DNA of 8,686 bases from Clostridiales bacterium (lineage in GTDB: Bacteria > Bacillota > Clostridia > Lachnospirales > Lachnospiraceae): positions 1-8,686 of the forward strand of contig JAHZHF010000123.1 of the NCBI GenBank assembly GCA_019420405.1, given 5' to 3'. Below the pieces are notes generated by a model, which had not been told where the DNA came from, did no database searches, and was given only the letters and a program-made list of their open reading frames with translations. A program made the position numbers and the translations under genes. Positions 1 to 5,976 of this stretch are shown here, in pieces (within the stretch, counting starts at the first letter, position 1; every line of letters begins with the position of its first letter).

Positions 1-1426
1 GCCACTGGCGAACCATACCGAGATACTCGTTATTGAATACGCAGAGAATCAGCGGAAGTTCCTCCAGAACTGCTGTAGCGAACTCCTGAATATTCATCTG
101 CATTCCGCCGTCACCCGAGATGGCAATCACAGGCTTATCAGGATTCCCCAGCTTTGCTCCAATCGCTGCCGGAAATCCATATCCCATGGTCCCCAGTCCG
201 CCGGATGTAACAAGCTGCTTTTTCTCCGTAATTTCCACATACTGAGTGACAAACATCTGATGCTGTCCCACGTCCGTCGCGATGATTGCCTCATCAAACT
301 GACGGTTCATCTCTTCCACGATATCCATCGGGGTCATATGATTGAGATATTTCATGGTCAGAGGATGTTCCTCTTTCCATTCTTTTATCTGGGCAAGCCA
401 CTTTTCTGTTTCGCAGGGCTCCACATACTCGTTCATCTTTGTGACCGCCTCCAGCGCGTCTGCCACAATCGGCACATGCACGTGGATATTCCTGGAGATG
501 GAAGCCGTATCTATATCAATATGCACAATCTCCGCGTTGGGTGCAAATGCGTGCAGCTTTCCCGTAATCCTGTCATTAAACCTCGTTCCGATGGAGAACA
601 GCAGGTCGCACTCTCCCACAGCCATATTTGCCGCATACTGTCCGTGCATTCCCAGATTGCCTATATACAGCGGATGATTCGTCGGGATAGCACCCCGGCC
701 CATAATCGTCGTCACAACCGGCACATTCGTCTTGTTGACCACCTCTGTAAACACTGCTCCGGCCCGGGCAATATTCACTCCGCCCCCGGCAAGAAACAGT
801 GGTTTCTTTGCCTTTTTCAGCATTTTAAGCGCGCGTTTTAACTGGCCCATGTGGACGCTGGTATTCGGCTTATATCCTCTGATATTTACACTATTCGGGT
901 ACTCTGCGCTGCCCAGCTCTCCCATGACGTCTTTCGGGAGGTCGATCAGAACCGGACCCGGGCGTCCTGTCCGCGCGATGTAGAACGCCTCCTTGATAAT
1001 CCGTCCCAGATCTTCCCTGTTCCGGACTGTAACTCCGTATTTCGTAATACTCCGAGTGATTCCTACGATATCCACTTCCTGGAATGCGTCATTTCCGATC
1101 AGGTTCTTTGCCACCTGCCCTGTAAAACACACAAGCGGAACACTGTCGTAGTTCGCCGTGGCAAGCCCTGTCACCAGATTCGTCGCCCCCGGGCCGCTCG
1201 TCACCAGGCAAACGCCGACTTTCCCCGTCGTCCGGGCGTAGGCATCCGCCTCATGGACAAGTGCCTGCTCATGCCTCGGCAGAATCACTCTGATATCGTC
1301 CTGTTTATACAGCTCATCGCTGATATCAATGGTACATGCGCCCGGATACCCGAAGATTGTATCCACGCCCTCCTCTTTCAAAGCTCTCACAAGTAATTTG
1401 TTTCCCGTAATCTTTCTCAATTTCAT
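1..1426 (-). CDS. ilvB: Acetolactate synthase, large (catalytic) subunit; 3' end cut by window edge
   Basis: This thiamine diphosphate enzyme condenses two pyruvates to acetolactate, or pyruvate plus 2-oxobutyrate to acetohydroxybutyrate. It is the first common step of valine, leucine and isoleucine synthesis in the cytoplasm. 475 residues are visible, and family members are about 550-570, so the last 80-95 lie off the left edge. The N-terminal ThDP domain shows GYPGA (26-30) and RHEQ with the catalytic Glu at 53. The C-terminal domain shows the cofactor motif GDGGMQMN (438-445) followed by NN (465-466). The reading frame is intact. The ATG at 1426 lies only 1 nt after AGGAGG, whereas a TTG at 1420 has 7-nt spacing, so the true start may be two codons later. 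A consensus promoter and T-box leader precede it, which supports a biosynthetic role rather than a catabolic AlsS. Confidence 0.95.
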   Translation of the reverse strand, partial: MKLRKITGNKLLVRALKEEGVDTIFGYPGACTIDISDELYKQDDIRVILPRHEQALVHEADAYARTTGKVGVCLVTSGPGATNLVTGLATANYDSVPLVCFTGQVAKNLIGNDAFQEVDIVGITRSITKYGVTVRNREDLGRIIKEAFYIARTGRPGPVLIDLPKDVMGELGSAEYPNSVNIRGYKPNTSVHMGQLKRALKMLKKAKKPLFLAGGGVNIARAGAVFTEVVNKTNVPVVTTIMGRGAIPTNHPLYIGNLGMHGQYAANMAVGECDLLFSIGTRFNDRITGKLHAFAPNAEIVHIDIDTASISRNIHVHVPIVADALEAVTKMNEYVEPCETEKWLAQIKEWKEEHPLTMKYLNHMTPMDIVEEMNRQFDEAIIATDVGQHQMFVTQYVEITEKKQLVTSGGLGTMGYGFPAAIGAKLGNPDKPVIAISGDGGMQMNIQEFATAVLEELPLILCVFNNEYLGMVRQW

Positions 1427-1487
1427 ACCTCCTCTTCTATTGCCAGAGCCACCTTCCCTGACCGGTCTCACGAACACCACTCATCCG

Positions 1488-1522
1488 AAAAGAAAAGCCC
1501 CGAGCGTCTATTTGCTCAGGGC
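1488..1522 (-). terminator. Conditional intrinsic terminator of the T-box leader
   Basis: The RNA arms GCCCUGAGC (1522-1514) and GCUCGGGGC (1505-1497) form a 9-bp stem with one G-U pair and an 8-nt loop. The U-rich tail UUUUCUUUU (1496-1488) follows directly. The T-box bulge sequence lies just upstream at 1546-1533, so this terminator should form when the tRNA is charged and be prevented when an uncharged tRNA stabilises the antiterminator. Confidence 0.92.
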
Positions 1523-1829
1523 GAATAAATATCCGTGTTACCACCTAAATTCAGAGAACTCTCTCTGCACTCTGCCGGCACGGGAATCCTGCTTTCCCGG
1601 GAACATCCGATTGTTCCTCCTCATCTGCTCTCATCCGATACCGCTCCCCTGTAACGTGGGGAAACGTTGAAGCCTACTTGGCCATACAGCCGTTCAGTCC
1701 ACTGCTCAAAGGCTACCTTCCATAATATCCTCACGGAGATTCACACCAGCCATCTCCTCTCTGTGCATCAGAAACTATGTACTCCTCCTTGTCACTGCAT
1801 TTCGTCTATGGTTTTAAAAACTGAAATTT
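1488..1829 (-). promoter_or_regulatory. T-box leader (tRNA-sensing riboswitch) of ilvB
   Basis: On the minus strand the leader carries T-box hallmarks in order. The Stem I loop-E strand AGUA is at 1783-1780. AGAGAG is followed by a GGAGAU/AUCUCC hairpin whose loop contains GCUGGUGUGA. GAA at 1720-1718 is next to the specifier. Two hairpins follow: UCCCC/GGGGA, then GGGAA/UUCCC. The T-box AGGUGGUAACACGG is at 1546-1533, and a terminator follows. An uncharged cognate tRNA would pair with the specifier and, through its NCCA end, with UGGU (1543-1540), favouring the antiterminator and ilvB expression. UGGU requires a tRNA with discriminator A, as in Val, Ile and Leu tRNAs. The specifier reads GGU in the usual GAA-XYZ-A register and GUA (Val) if shifted by one base. 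Valine is favoured because of the discriminator and the downstream gene. The fold was traced by eye. Confidence 0.9.
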
Positions 1830-1835
1830 ATGTAC

Positions 1836-1864
1836 ATTATAATGTGTATAATTATCATTGTCAA
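1836..1864 (-). promoter_or_regulatory. Consensus sigma-A promoter of the ilvB leader
   Basis: A perfect -35 box TTGACA (1864-1859), a 17-bp spacer and a perfect -10 box TATAAT (1841-1836) are on the minus strand. Transcription should start near 1829, giving an RNA leader of about 400 nt before ilvB. An A-rich stretch lies just upstream, around 1880-1889. A full-consensus promoter fits control mainly by attenuation in the T-box rather than at initiation. Confidence 0.9.
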
Positions 1865-1885
1865 TCGCCAAACCTTGATCTTTTT

Positions 1886-1893
1886 TAATCTAT
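1886..1893. repeat. Target-site duplication, left copy (TAATCTAT)
   Basis: This 8-bp sequence is identical to 2002-2009 and directly abuts the left terminal inverted repeat of the element at 1894-2001. Exact placement at both ends is the expected scar of transposition. Confidence 0.85.
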
Positions 1894-2001
1894 GTAACAG
1901 TTCAGCCATAGGGCTGCACGCCCGTCTATGAGTAAAACAGCGGCGGCAGCCGCAATAAGCACGCAGTGCGGTTTTACGAATGGCGCGGGCTGAACTGTTA
2001 C
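1894..2001. mobile_element. 108-bp MITE with IS66-like ends
   Basis: A non-coding element is bounded by perfect 14-bp terminal inverted repeats: GTAACAGTTCAGCC (1894-1907) and its complement (1988-2001). An exact 8-bp direct repeat TAATCTAT flanks it. IS66-family elements are known for ends starting GTAA and for 8-bp duplications, so a non-autonomous derivative mobilised by an IS66-type transposase is the best reading; the parent is inferred. The interior is rich in nested palindromes: GTAAAAC/GTTTTAC (1932-1938 and 1971-1977) encloses two small GC-rich hairpins, and GGGC/GCCC (1911-1923) forms another. A transcript reading through from yhhN could fold as a branched structure. No U-tract follows either end, so it is not an ordinary intrinsic terminator. 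It sits between yhhN and the ilvB promoter, about 30 bp upstream of the -35 box. Confidence 0.85.
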
Positions 2002-2705
2002 TAATCTATCCATATCCCCGCCGCGAACAGATACACCGCGAGATAATACAGCACCAGCACAGCCGCGCCTTTCACGCGGCTCCGCTTCCTTCCAAGCCTG
2101 TTCTGTCCCAGCAGGACGTCTGACACAACGAAGCAGATCCCGCCAGCCGCGAGAACCGCTCCACTTATTCCGCCTTTTATACCTCCCGCTGATGCCGCAC
2201 AGGCAGCCATGGCGCTTAAGATCACAAGATAGGCCGCTGCCGGAAGAAACAGCTTCTTCGCTCTCAGATGCGGAATATAACGCCGCAGAGCAAGACAGGC
2301 AGCTCCCACATAAACGCAGAAGAGAATCACTGCAATCCGGAGGAAGCGGATGCATTCCCCCTGTGTAAGGCTGCCATCGGCCATCCCTGCCACGAAGCCT
2401 GCCATCATGCAGAGATGCCCCACGGCAAACGAGACGGCGCCCCAGACAAATCTGCACTCCAGCAGTACGTCCGCCGCCATATAAAAAAGGATTGCCGCCA
2501 GCGTCCAGTATCCGGCGGCAGTCAGGCCGCCGTTTTCCATTCCACAGCACAGAAGAAGCAGTCCGGGCATGGCGGTAGCCCCCGCCTTGCAGGCCAGAGC
2601 CTTCACCCGGTCAGCCTTTTTCCTCTGAAAATAATATGTTCCGAAAAGTATCATCGCTGCCATTGCCAGCAGTGCCCGTATCACTGCCGCCACACTTATT
2701 GCCAT
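2001..2705 (-). CDS. yhhN: YhhN/TMEM86-family integral membrane protein (lysoplasmalogenase-like)
   Basis: This 234-residue, strongly hydrophobic protein has about eight predicted membrane segments. It resembles the YhhN family, whose animal members (TMEM86) hydrolyse the vinyl ether bond of lysoplasmalogens. Family-type features visible are Asp79 in AADVLLE, GAVSFAVGHL (89-98), SDVLLG (195-200) and LYYLAVYLFAAG near the C terminus. Plasmalogens occur in many anaerobic Clostridia, so the activity is plausible, but the function is inferred from the family only. The frame stays open upstream to a TTG at 2729, but the ATG at 2705 has GGGGAGG six bases before it and is the better start. The gene begins 37 bp after znuB, probably in the same transcript. 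The last base of its TAG stop comes from the MITE; without the insertion the stop would be TAA at the same codon. Confidence 0.8.
   Translation of the reverse strand: MAISVAAVIRALLAMAAMILFGTYYFQRKKADRVKALACKAGATAMPGLLLLCCGMENGGLTAAGYWTLAAILFYMAADVLLECRFVWGAVSFAVGHLCMMAGFVAGMADGSLTQGECIRFLRIAVILFCVYVGAACLALRRYIPHLRAKKLFLPAAAYLVILSAMAACAASAGGIKGGISGAVLAAGGICFVVSDVLLGQNRLGRKRSRVKGAAVLVLYYLAVYLFAAGIWID
2002..2009. repeat. Target-site duplication, right copy (TAATCTAT)
   Basis: This is the second exact copy of the 8-bp direct repeat, adjoining the right terminal inverted repeat. On the minus strand it encodes the end of yhhN and supplies the first two bases of its stop codon. Confidence 0.85.
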
Positions 2706-2742
2706 ATCAAACCTCCCCGGTTTCCGCAAATCTAATCAAAGG

Positions 2743-3564
2743 TCATCCCCGGTTTTTCACGATTCCAATCAGCGAATATATCAGCAGCGCCGCGATATTT
2801 GCCATCACCACACTGGCGCCGGCCGGAGTGGCCCAGACATAGGACACTGTGATCCCCAGCACAAGGCACACAACCGAAACTACGGCCGAACTGATAATCA
2901 CGCCCCGGAACGTCCTGCACACGCGCATGGACGTAAGCGCAGGAAAGATAATCAGACTGGAGATAAGAAGCGCACCCATCATCCGCATGCCGAGCACGAT
3001 CGTCACCGCTGTCAGCACTGCAATCATCGTATTGTACAGATCTGCCCTTACCCCGGTTGCCTGGGCAAATGTCTCATCAAATGTAATGGCAAAAATTTTA
3101 TTATAGAAGAAAATGTACAACACCAGCACGATCACTGCCAGAACAACACTTAAATACACATCTTCCGCGCTCATAGCCAGAATGCTTCCGAACATATAGT
3201 TGTACACGTCCGTATTCATCCCCGTTGTCATGGAGATGACCATCACTCCCACTGCCAGAGAGCTGGTGGAGATCAGAGCGATCGCCGCATCCCCCTTGAT
3301 CCGGCTGTTCCCGCGGATTCGCAGAAGAAGGACCGCCGCCACGATCACCACCGGGATCGCCACGCTTAGAGGTGTCACATTCATGGCCGCCGCTATGGCC
3401 AGCGCCCCGAATCCAACGTGGGAAAGCCCGTCCCCGATCATCGAATAGCGTTTCAGCACAAGACTAACACCCAGAAGCGCAGAGCAGAGCGCCACCAGCG
3501 ATCCTACGGCAAATGCCCTCACCATAAAGGGATAGGAAAACATCTCAACAATCGTATTAAACAT
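2743..3564 (-). CDS. znuB: Zinc (metal) ABC transporter, permease
   Basis: This polytopic membrane subunit of the ABC-3 (ZnuB/MntB/AdcB) family forms the zinc channel across the cytoplasmic membrane. It has 273 residues, about the family's usual length, with many hydrophobic segments. Conserved stretches seen are RYSMIGDGLSHVG (39-51), typical of the family and followed by small-residue helices; FDETFAQATG (162-171), a cytoplasmic loop likely to contact the ATPase; and MRMMGALLISSLIIFPAL (193-210). The chosen ATG at 3564 has GGAGG eight bases upstream; an in-frame ATG at 3579 lacks a binding site. The start lies inside the end of znuC (8-bp overlap), which suggests translational coupling. Sequence alone cannot exclude manganese as substrate; the His/acid-rich loop of the partner protein favours zinc. 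Confidence 0.92.
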   Translation of the reverse strand: MFNTIVEMFSYPFMVRAFAVGSLVALCSALLGVSLVLKRYSMIGDGLSHVGFGALAIAAAMNVTPLSVAIPVVIVAAVLLLRIRGNSRIKGDAAIALISTSSLAVGVMVISMTTGMNTDVYNYMFGSILAMSAEDVYLSVVLAVIVLVLYIFFYNKIFAITFDETFAQATGVRADLYNTMIAVLTAVTIVLGMRMMGALLISSLIIFPALTSMRVCRTFRGVIISSAVVSVVCLVLGITVSYVWATPAGASVVMANIAALLIYSLIGIVKNRG

Positions 3565-4333
3565 GATCCCCACCTCCATTTTCGAGTCTGCTTCTGACCT
3601 CCGGCCTCAGCTCCTGTTCCTCCCGGCCTTCTGCCGCGCTGCTCAGGAAATTCCGGCCCACCCGGCTCTTTCTGTAGTCCCCGGCGCTTCCGAAGAAGAG
3701 CATCCTTTCCTGGAGATGAAGGATATGCGTCGCATCCTCCACTGCACTCTCGATATCATGGGACACCATCACCACCGCAATTCCCGCCTCCCTGTTGACC
3801 TTCCGGATCAACTGGTAGAATTCTGCGGTGACGATCGGATCCAGGCCGGTCACAGGCTCATCCAGGAGCAGCATCGTCCTCGTCGCGCACAGCGCCCGGG
3901 CAAGAAGCGCCCGCTGCTTCTGGCCGCCCGAGAGATCCCTGAAACACTGCTTCGCCAGATCCCGGATTCCCAGAAGCTCCATCTTCGCCTCCGCCTCTCT
4001 CTTGTCCGCAGCCGTGTAAAACGGCTTGAGTCCCCGGCTGTTCAGTCTTCCGGAGAGCACCACTTCATACACGCTTGCCGGAAAATCCTTCTGCACGTCC
4101 GTCTGCTGGGGCAGATACCCGATCTCGTTTTTCCTCAGGCCGTCCCCATAGATGATCCGCCCCTTTTCCACGCTCTTAAGGCCAAGCAGACTCTTTACAA
4201 GCGTACTTTTTCCCGAACCGTTTTCTCCTACGATGCACAGATAATCTCCCGCATTGATAGAAAAATCAAGATCACGCACCACAGTCTGCCCCTCATAGCC
4301 GATAGAAACGTCCTCGCATCTGATCAGCGCCAT
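3557..4333 (-). CDS. znuC: Zinc (metal) ABC transporter, ATP-binding protein
   Basis: This cytoplasmic ATPase of 258 residues powers the importer formed with ZnuB and ZnuA. All nucleotide-binding motifs are intact: Walker A GENGSGKST (36-44), Q-loop GYLPQQ (72-77), signature LSGGQKQR (134-141), Walker B MLLLDEP (154-160) and the switch histidine in SHD (191-193). The C-terminal tail after about residue 225 is charged and variable, as is common in ZnuC/AdcC-type ATPases. The ATG at 4333 shares one base with the znuA stop (TGATG), and AAGGAGG lies about 10 nt upstream inside the end of znuA. The 3' end overlaps the znuB start by 8 bp. This tight packing supports expression as one transporter unit. 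Confidence 0.95.
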   Translation of the reverse strand: MALIRCEDVSIGYEGQTVVRDLDFSINAGDYLCIVGENGSGKSTLVKSLLGLKSVEKGRIIYGDGLRKNEIGYLPQQTDVQKDFPASVYEVVLSGRLNSRGLKPFYTAADKREAEAKMELLGIRDLAKQCFRDLSGGQKQRALLARALCATRTMLLLDEPVTGLDPIVTAEFYQLIRKVNREAGIAVVMVSHDIESAVEDATHILHLQERMLFFGSAGDYRKSRVGRNFLSSAAEGREEQELRPEVRSRLENGGGDHV

Positions 4334-5457
4334 CAGTTTAAAACCTCCTTCAGTGTATCCACGTTTTTCTGCATCATGCTCAGGTAGGTCTCGCCGTTTT
4401 CAAAGTCGTCCGCAGACAGATTGTGACAGCTGTAGAGCACCTTTACCTCAGTTTTCGTCGCCTCCGCGATGGCATTCGCAATGTCCGCATTGCTCAGCTC
4501 CATCTTAAGCACGGCCGGAACCTTCTCTTCTTTTACCTTCTCAATAAGAAACGCCATGGTTGCCGCGCTGGGTTCCGTATCCCCCGCACATCCCGGGAAA
4601 GCCGCATAATAATCCAGTCCGTACTCATCCGCAAAATACCGGAACGGAAAACGGTCTCCAAAAATAAGAACCGACCGCTCCGACGTTTCCACCACCTCGC
4701 GGAATTCCCGGTCCAGCTCCCTCAGCTTCTCTTCGTATCCTGCCGCGTTCCGCGCATAAAGATCCCGGTTTGCATGGTCCGCCTCAGAGAGCAGATCCCG
4801 GATCTCCTCCACGATCTGAGCCGCATTCACCGGGGAAGTCCATACATGTTCGTCAATCTCATGCACGGACTCTTCCTCATCTTCCGTATGCACATGGCCG
4901 TAGTCGTCCCCGGCGTCTTCCGCCGTCCGACTCTCTTCGCTCTCCTCGTGGGAGTGCCCGGCCGTTCCTTTCATGCCTTCCACGCGCTCCTCTTCCACAG
5001 TTTCCACGCAGTCCACAAGCCGGAGCGTCAGTCTGCCCTCATCCGGCATGGAGCTTAAGATATCCTCTACCCAGACGTCATTCTCCCCTCCGGTGTAGAT
5101 GAAAACATCGCAATTCTGTATGGCGATGATATCTTGAGGCGTAGGTTCATAGGAATGGGTTTCCTCTCCCGGTTTTAAAAGCATCTTAAGATCAACAGCA
5201 TCCCCTGCGATCTCCCGCACGAAATCATAGGGCGGGAAGATCGTCGTCACCACACTGATCTTCCCGTCTTCCTGCCCGCTGCCGTTCTGCCCGCTGCCGT
5301 TCTGCCCGCTGCCGTTCTGCCCGCTGCCTGTCTGTCCGCTGCCGTTCTGTCCGCCAGCGCTGTTTCCGCCAGCTGCACAGCCCGACAATACGGAGACGCT
5401 CACAAGAGACAGGCACAGCACTGCCACAGAAAACAGATTTTTCATCCGGCTCTTCAT
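4333..5457 (-). CDS. znuA: Zinc ABC transporter, substrate-binding lipoprotein
   Basis: This extracytoplasmic zinc-binding protein (cluster A-I solute-binding family) delivers metal to ZnuBC. It has 374 residues. The signal peptide ends in lipobox LSGC with Cys27 as the predicted lipidated residue. A flexible linker built of NGSGQ/TGSGQ repeats follows (about 38-62), then the binding domain starting near SVVTTIFPPYDFV. Likely ligands are His101 in ETHSYEP, His204 in DEHVWTSP, and Asp293 or Glu295 in GDTEPS. The usual third His in the HxAFxYF segment is replaced by GDRFPFRYF (267-275). A long His- and acid-rich loop (about 168-204, with HSH and HVH) is typical of zinc rather than manganese binders. 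The ATG at 5457 overlaps the folA stop as ATGA, and GGAG six bases upstream supports this start. Coupling to folA is unusual. Confidence 0.93.
   Translation of the reverse strand: MKSRMKNLFSVAVLCLSLVSVSVLSGCAAGGNSAGGQNGSGQTGSGQNGSGQNGSGQNGSGQEDGKISVVTTIFPPYDFVREIAGDAVDLKMLLKPGEETHSYEPTPQDIIAIQNCDVFIYTGGENDVWVEDILSSMPDEGRLTLRLVDCVETVEEERVEGMKGTAGHSHEESEESRTAEDAGDDYGHVHTEDEEESVHEIDEHVWTSPVNAAQIVEEIRDLLSEADHANRDLYARNAAGYEEKLRELDREFREVVETSERSVLIFGDRFPFRYFADEYGLDYYAAFPGCAGDTEPSAATMAFLIEKVKEEKVPAVLKMELSNADIANAIAEATKTEVKVLYSCHNLSADDFENGETYLSMMQKNVDTLKEVLN
5281..5355. repeat. 15-bp tandem repeat inside znuA (linker-coding)
   Basis: Five tandem 15-bp units are present: three identical copies of GCCGTTCTGCCCGCT (5281-5325) and two diverged copies (5326-5355). 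A further degenerate partial unit precedes them at about 5267-5280. The unit length is a multiple of three, so copy-number change keeps frame. On the minus strand each unit encodes a five-residue step of the NGSGQ type, forming the spacer between the lipid anchor and the zinc-binding domain. Confidence 0.93.
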
Positions 5458-5948
5458 CGCGTTCTCCGTTCATATCTAGTGAAGCAGAATTCCAGGTCAA
5501 AGCAGGTCTGCTCCTCCCCTTCCTCTGCCAGTTCCCACTCCTCCATCTGATCCAGATTCGGAAAGAACGTATCCGCCTGAAACGCACGGTCGATCTTAGT
5601 GACATACACCGTATCGCAGTACGGGAGCATCATCCGGTATACACTCTCCCCTCCGATTACATATATATCCTCTGTATCGTATTTTTCCAGCTCCTTCATC
5701 AGCTCTTCTTTGCTGTGAACAATTACCGCATCCTTAACCTTATATTCCGGATTTCCGGTCAGAACAATGTTCGTCCTGTTCTTAAGAGGAAGACCGTTCG
5801 GAAAGCTCTCCAGAGTCTTCCGCCCCATAACCACTACTTTTCCCGTCGTTGTCTGACGGAAAAACTTCATATCAGACGGTATGCTCACGAGAAGTTTATT
5901 ATTATAGCCGATTCCCCAGTTTTTATCCGCCGCAAGTATTGCTTTCAT
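5454..5948 (-). CDS. folA: Dihydrofolate reductase
   Basis: This enzyme reduces dihydrofolate to tetrahydrofolate with NADPH, regenerating the cofactor oxidised by thymidylate synthase. It has 164 residues, normal for bacterial DHFR. Motifs seen are the substrate/NADPH loop GIGYNNKLL (12-20), the catalytic acid Asp26 in IPSDMKFF, MGRKTLESFP (41-50), the LTGNPEY strand region (63-69), the nucleotide-binding VIGGESVY (97-104), and a C-terminal TKID...ADTFFP segment. The ATG at 5948 follows AGGAG with 8-nt spacing. It lies 28 bp after thyA, the classic substrate-linked partner, and its stop overlaps the znuA start by 4 bp (ATGA). The name dfrA is also used in Bacillus. No feature indicates a plasmid-type resistance variant, but drug sensitivity cannot be read from the sequence alone. 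Confidence 0.96.
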   Translation of the reverse strand: MKAILAADKNWGIGYNNKLLVSIPSDMKFFRQTTTGKVVVMGRKTLESFPNGLPLKNRTNIVLTGNPEYKVKDAVIVHSKEELMKELEKYDTEDIYVIGGESVYRMMLPYCDTVYVTKIDRAFQADTFFPNLDQMEEWELAEEGEEQTCFDLEFCFTRYERRTR

Positions 5949-5976
5949 ATTGTTTTCTCCTCTTGATAATATTCCA

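Noticed and set aside
260..1396. Several open frames on the plus strand
   Set aside because: They are antisense shadows of ilvB, whose frame is intact with the ThDP motifs.
1894..2001. Rho-independent terminator for yhhN
   Set aside because: The long inverted repeat has no U-tract after it on either strand, its arms are 80 bases apart, and the flanking 8-bp duplication explains it better as a MITE.
1885..2550. 221-codon open frame on the minus strand overlapping yhhN
   Set aside because: It lies out of frame with the recognisable YhhN protein, has an Arg/Cys/Gly-rich composition typical of a shadow frame, and runs through the MITE.
2714..2755. 10-bp direct repeat TCCCCGGTTT at 2714-2723 and 2746-2755
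   Set aside because: One copy spans the yhhN ribosome binding site and the other the end of znuB; it is short, with no inverted ends or other signs of an element, so it is probably chance.
3563..4387. 274-codon open frame on the plus strand
   Set aside because: It is the antisense shadow of znuC, which has all ABC ATPase motifs; the plus-strand product matches nothing recognisable.
5267..5355. CRISPR-like array or mobile repeat
   Set aside because: The units are contiguous without spacers, 15 bp long and in frame with znuA; they are a protein linker repeat.
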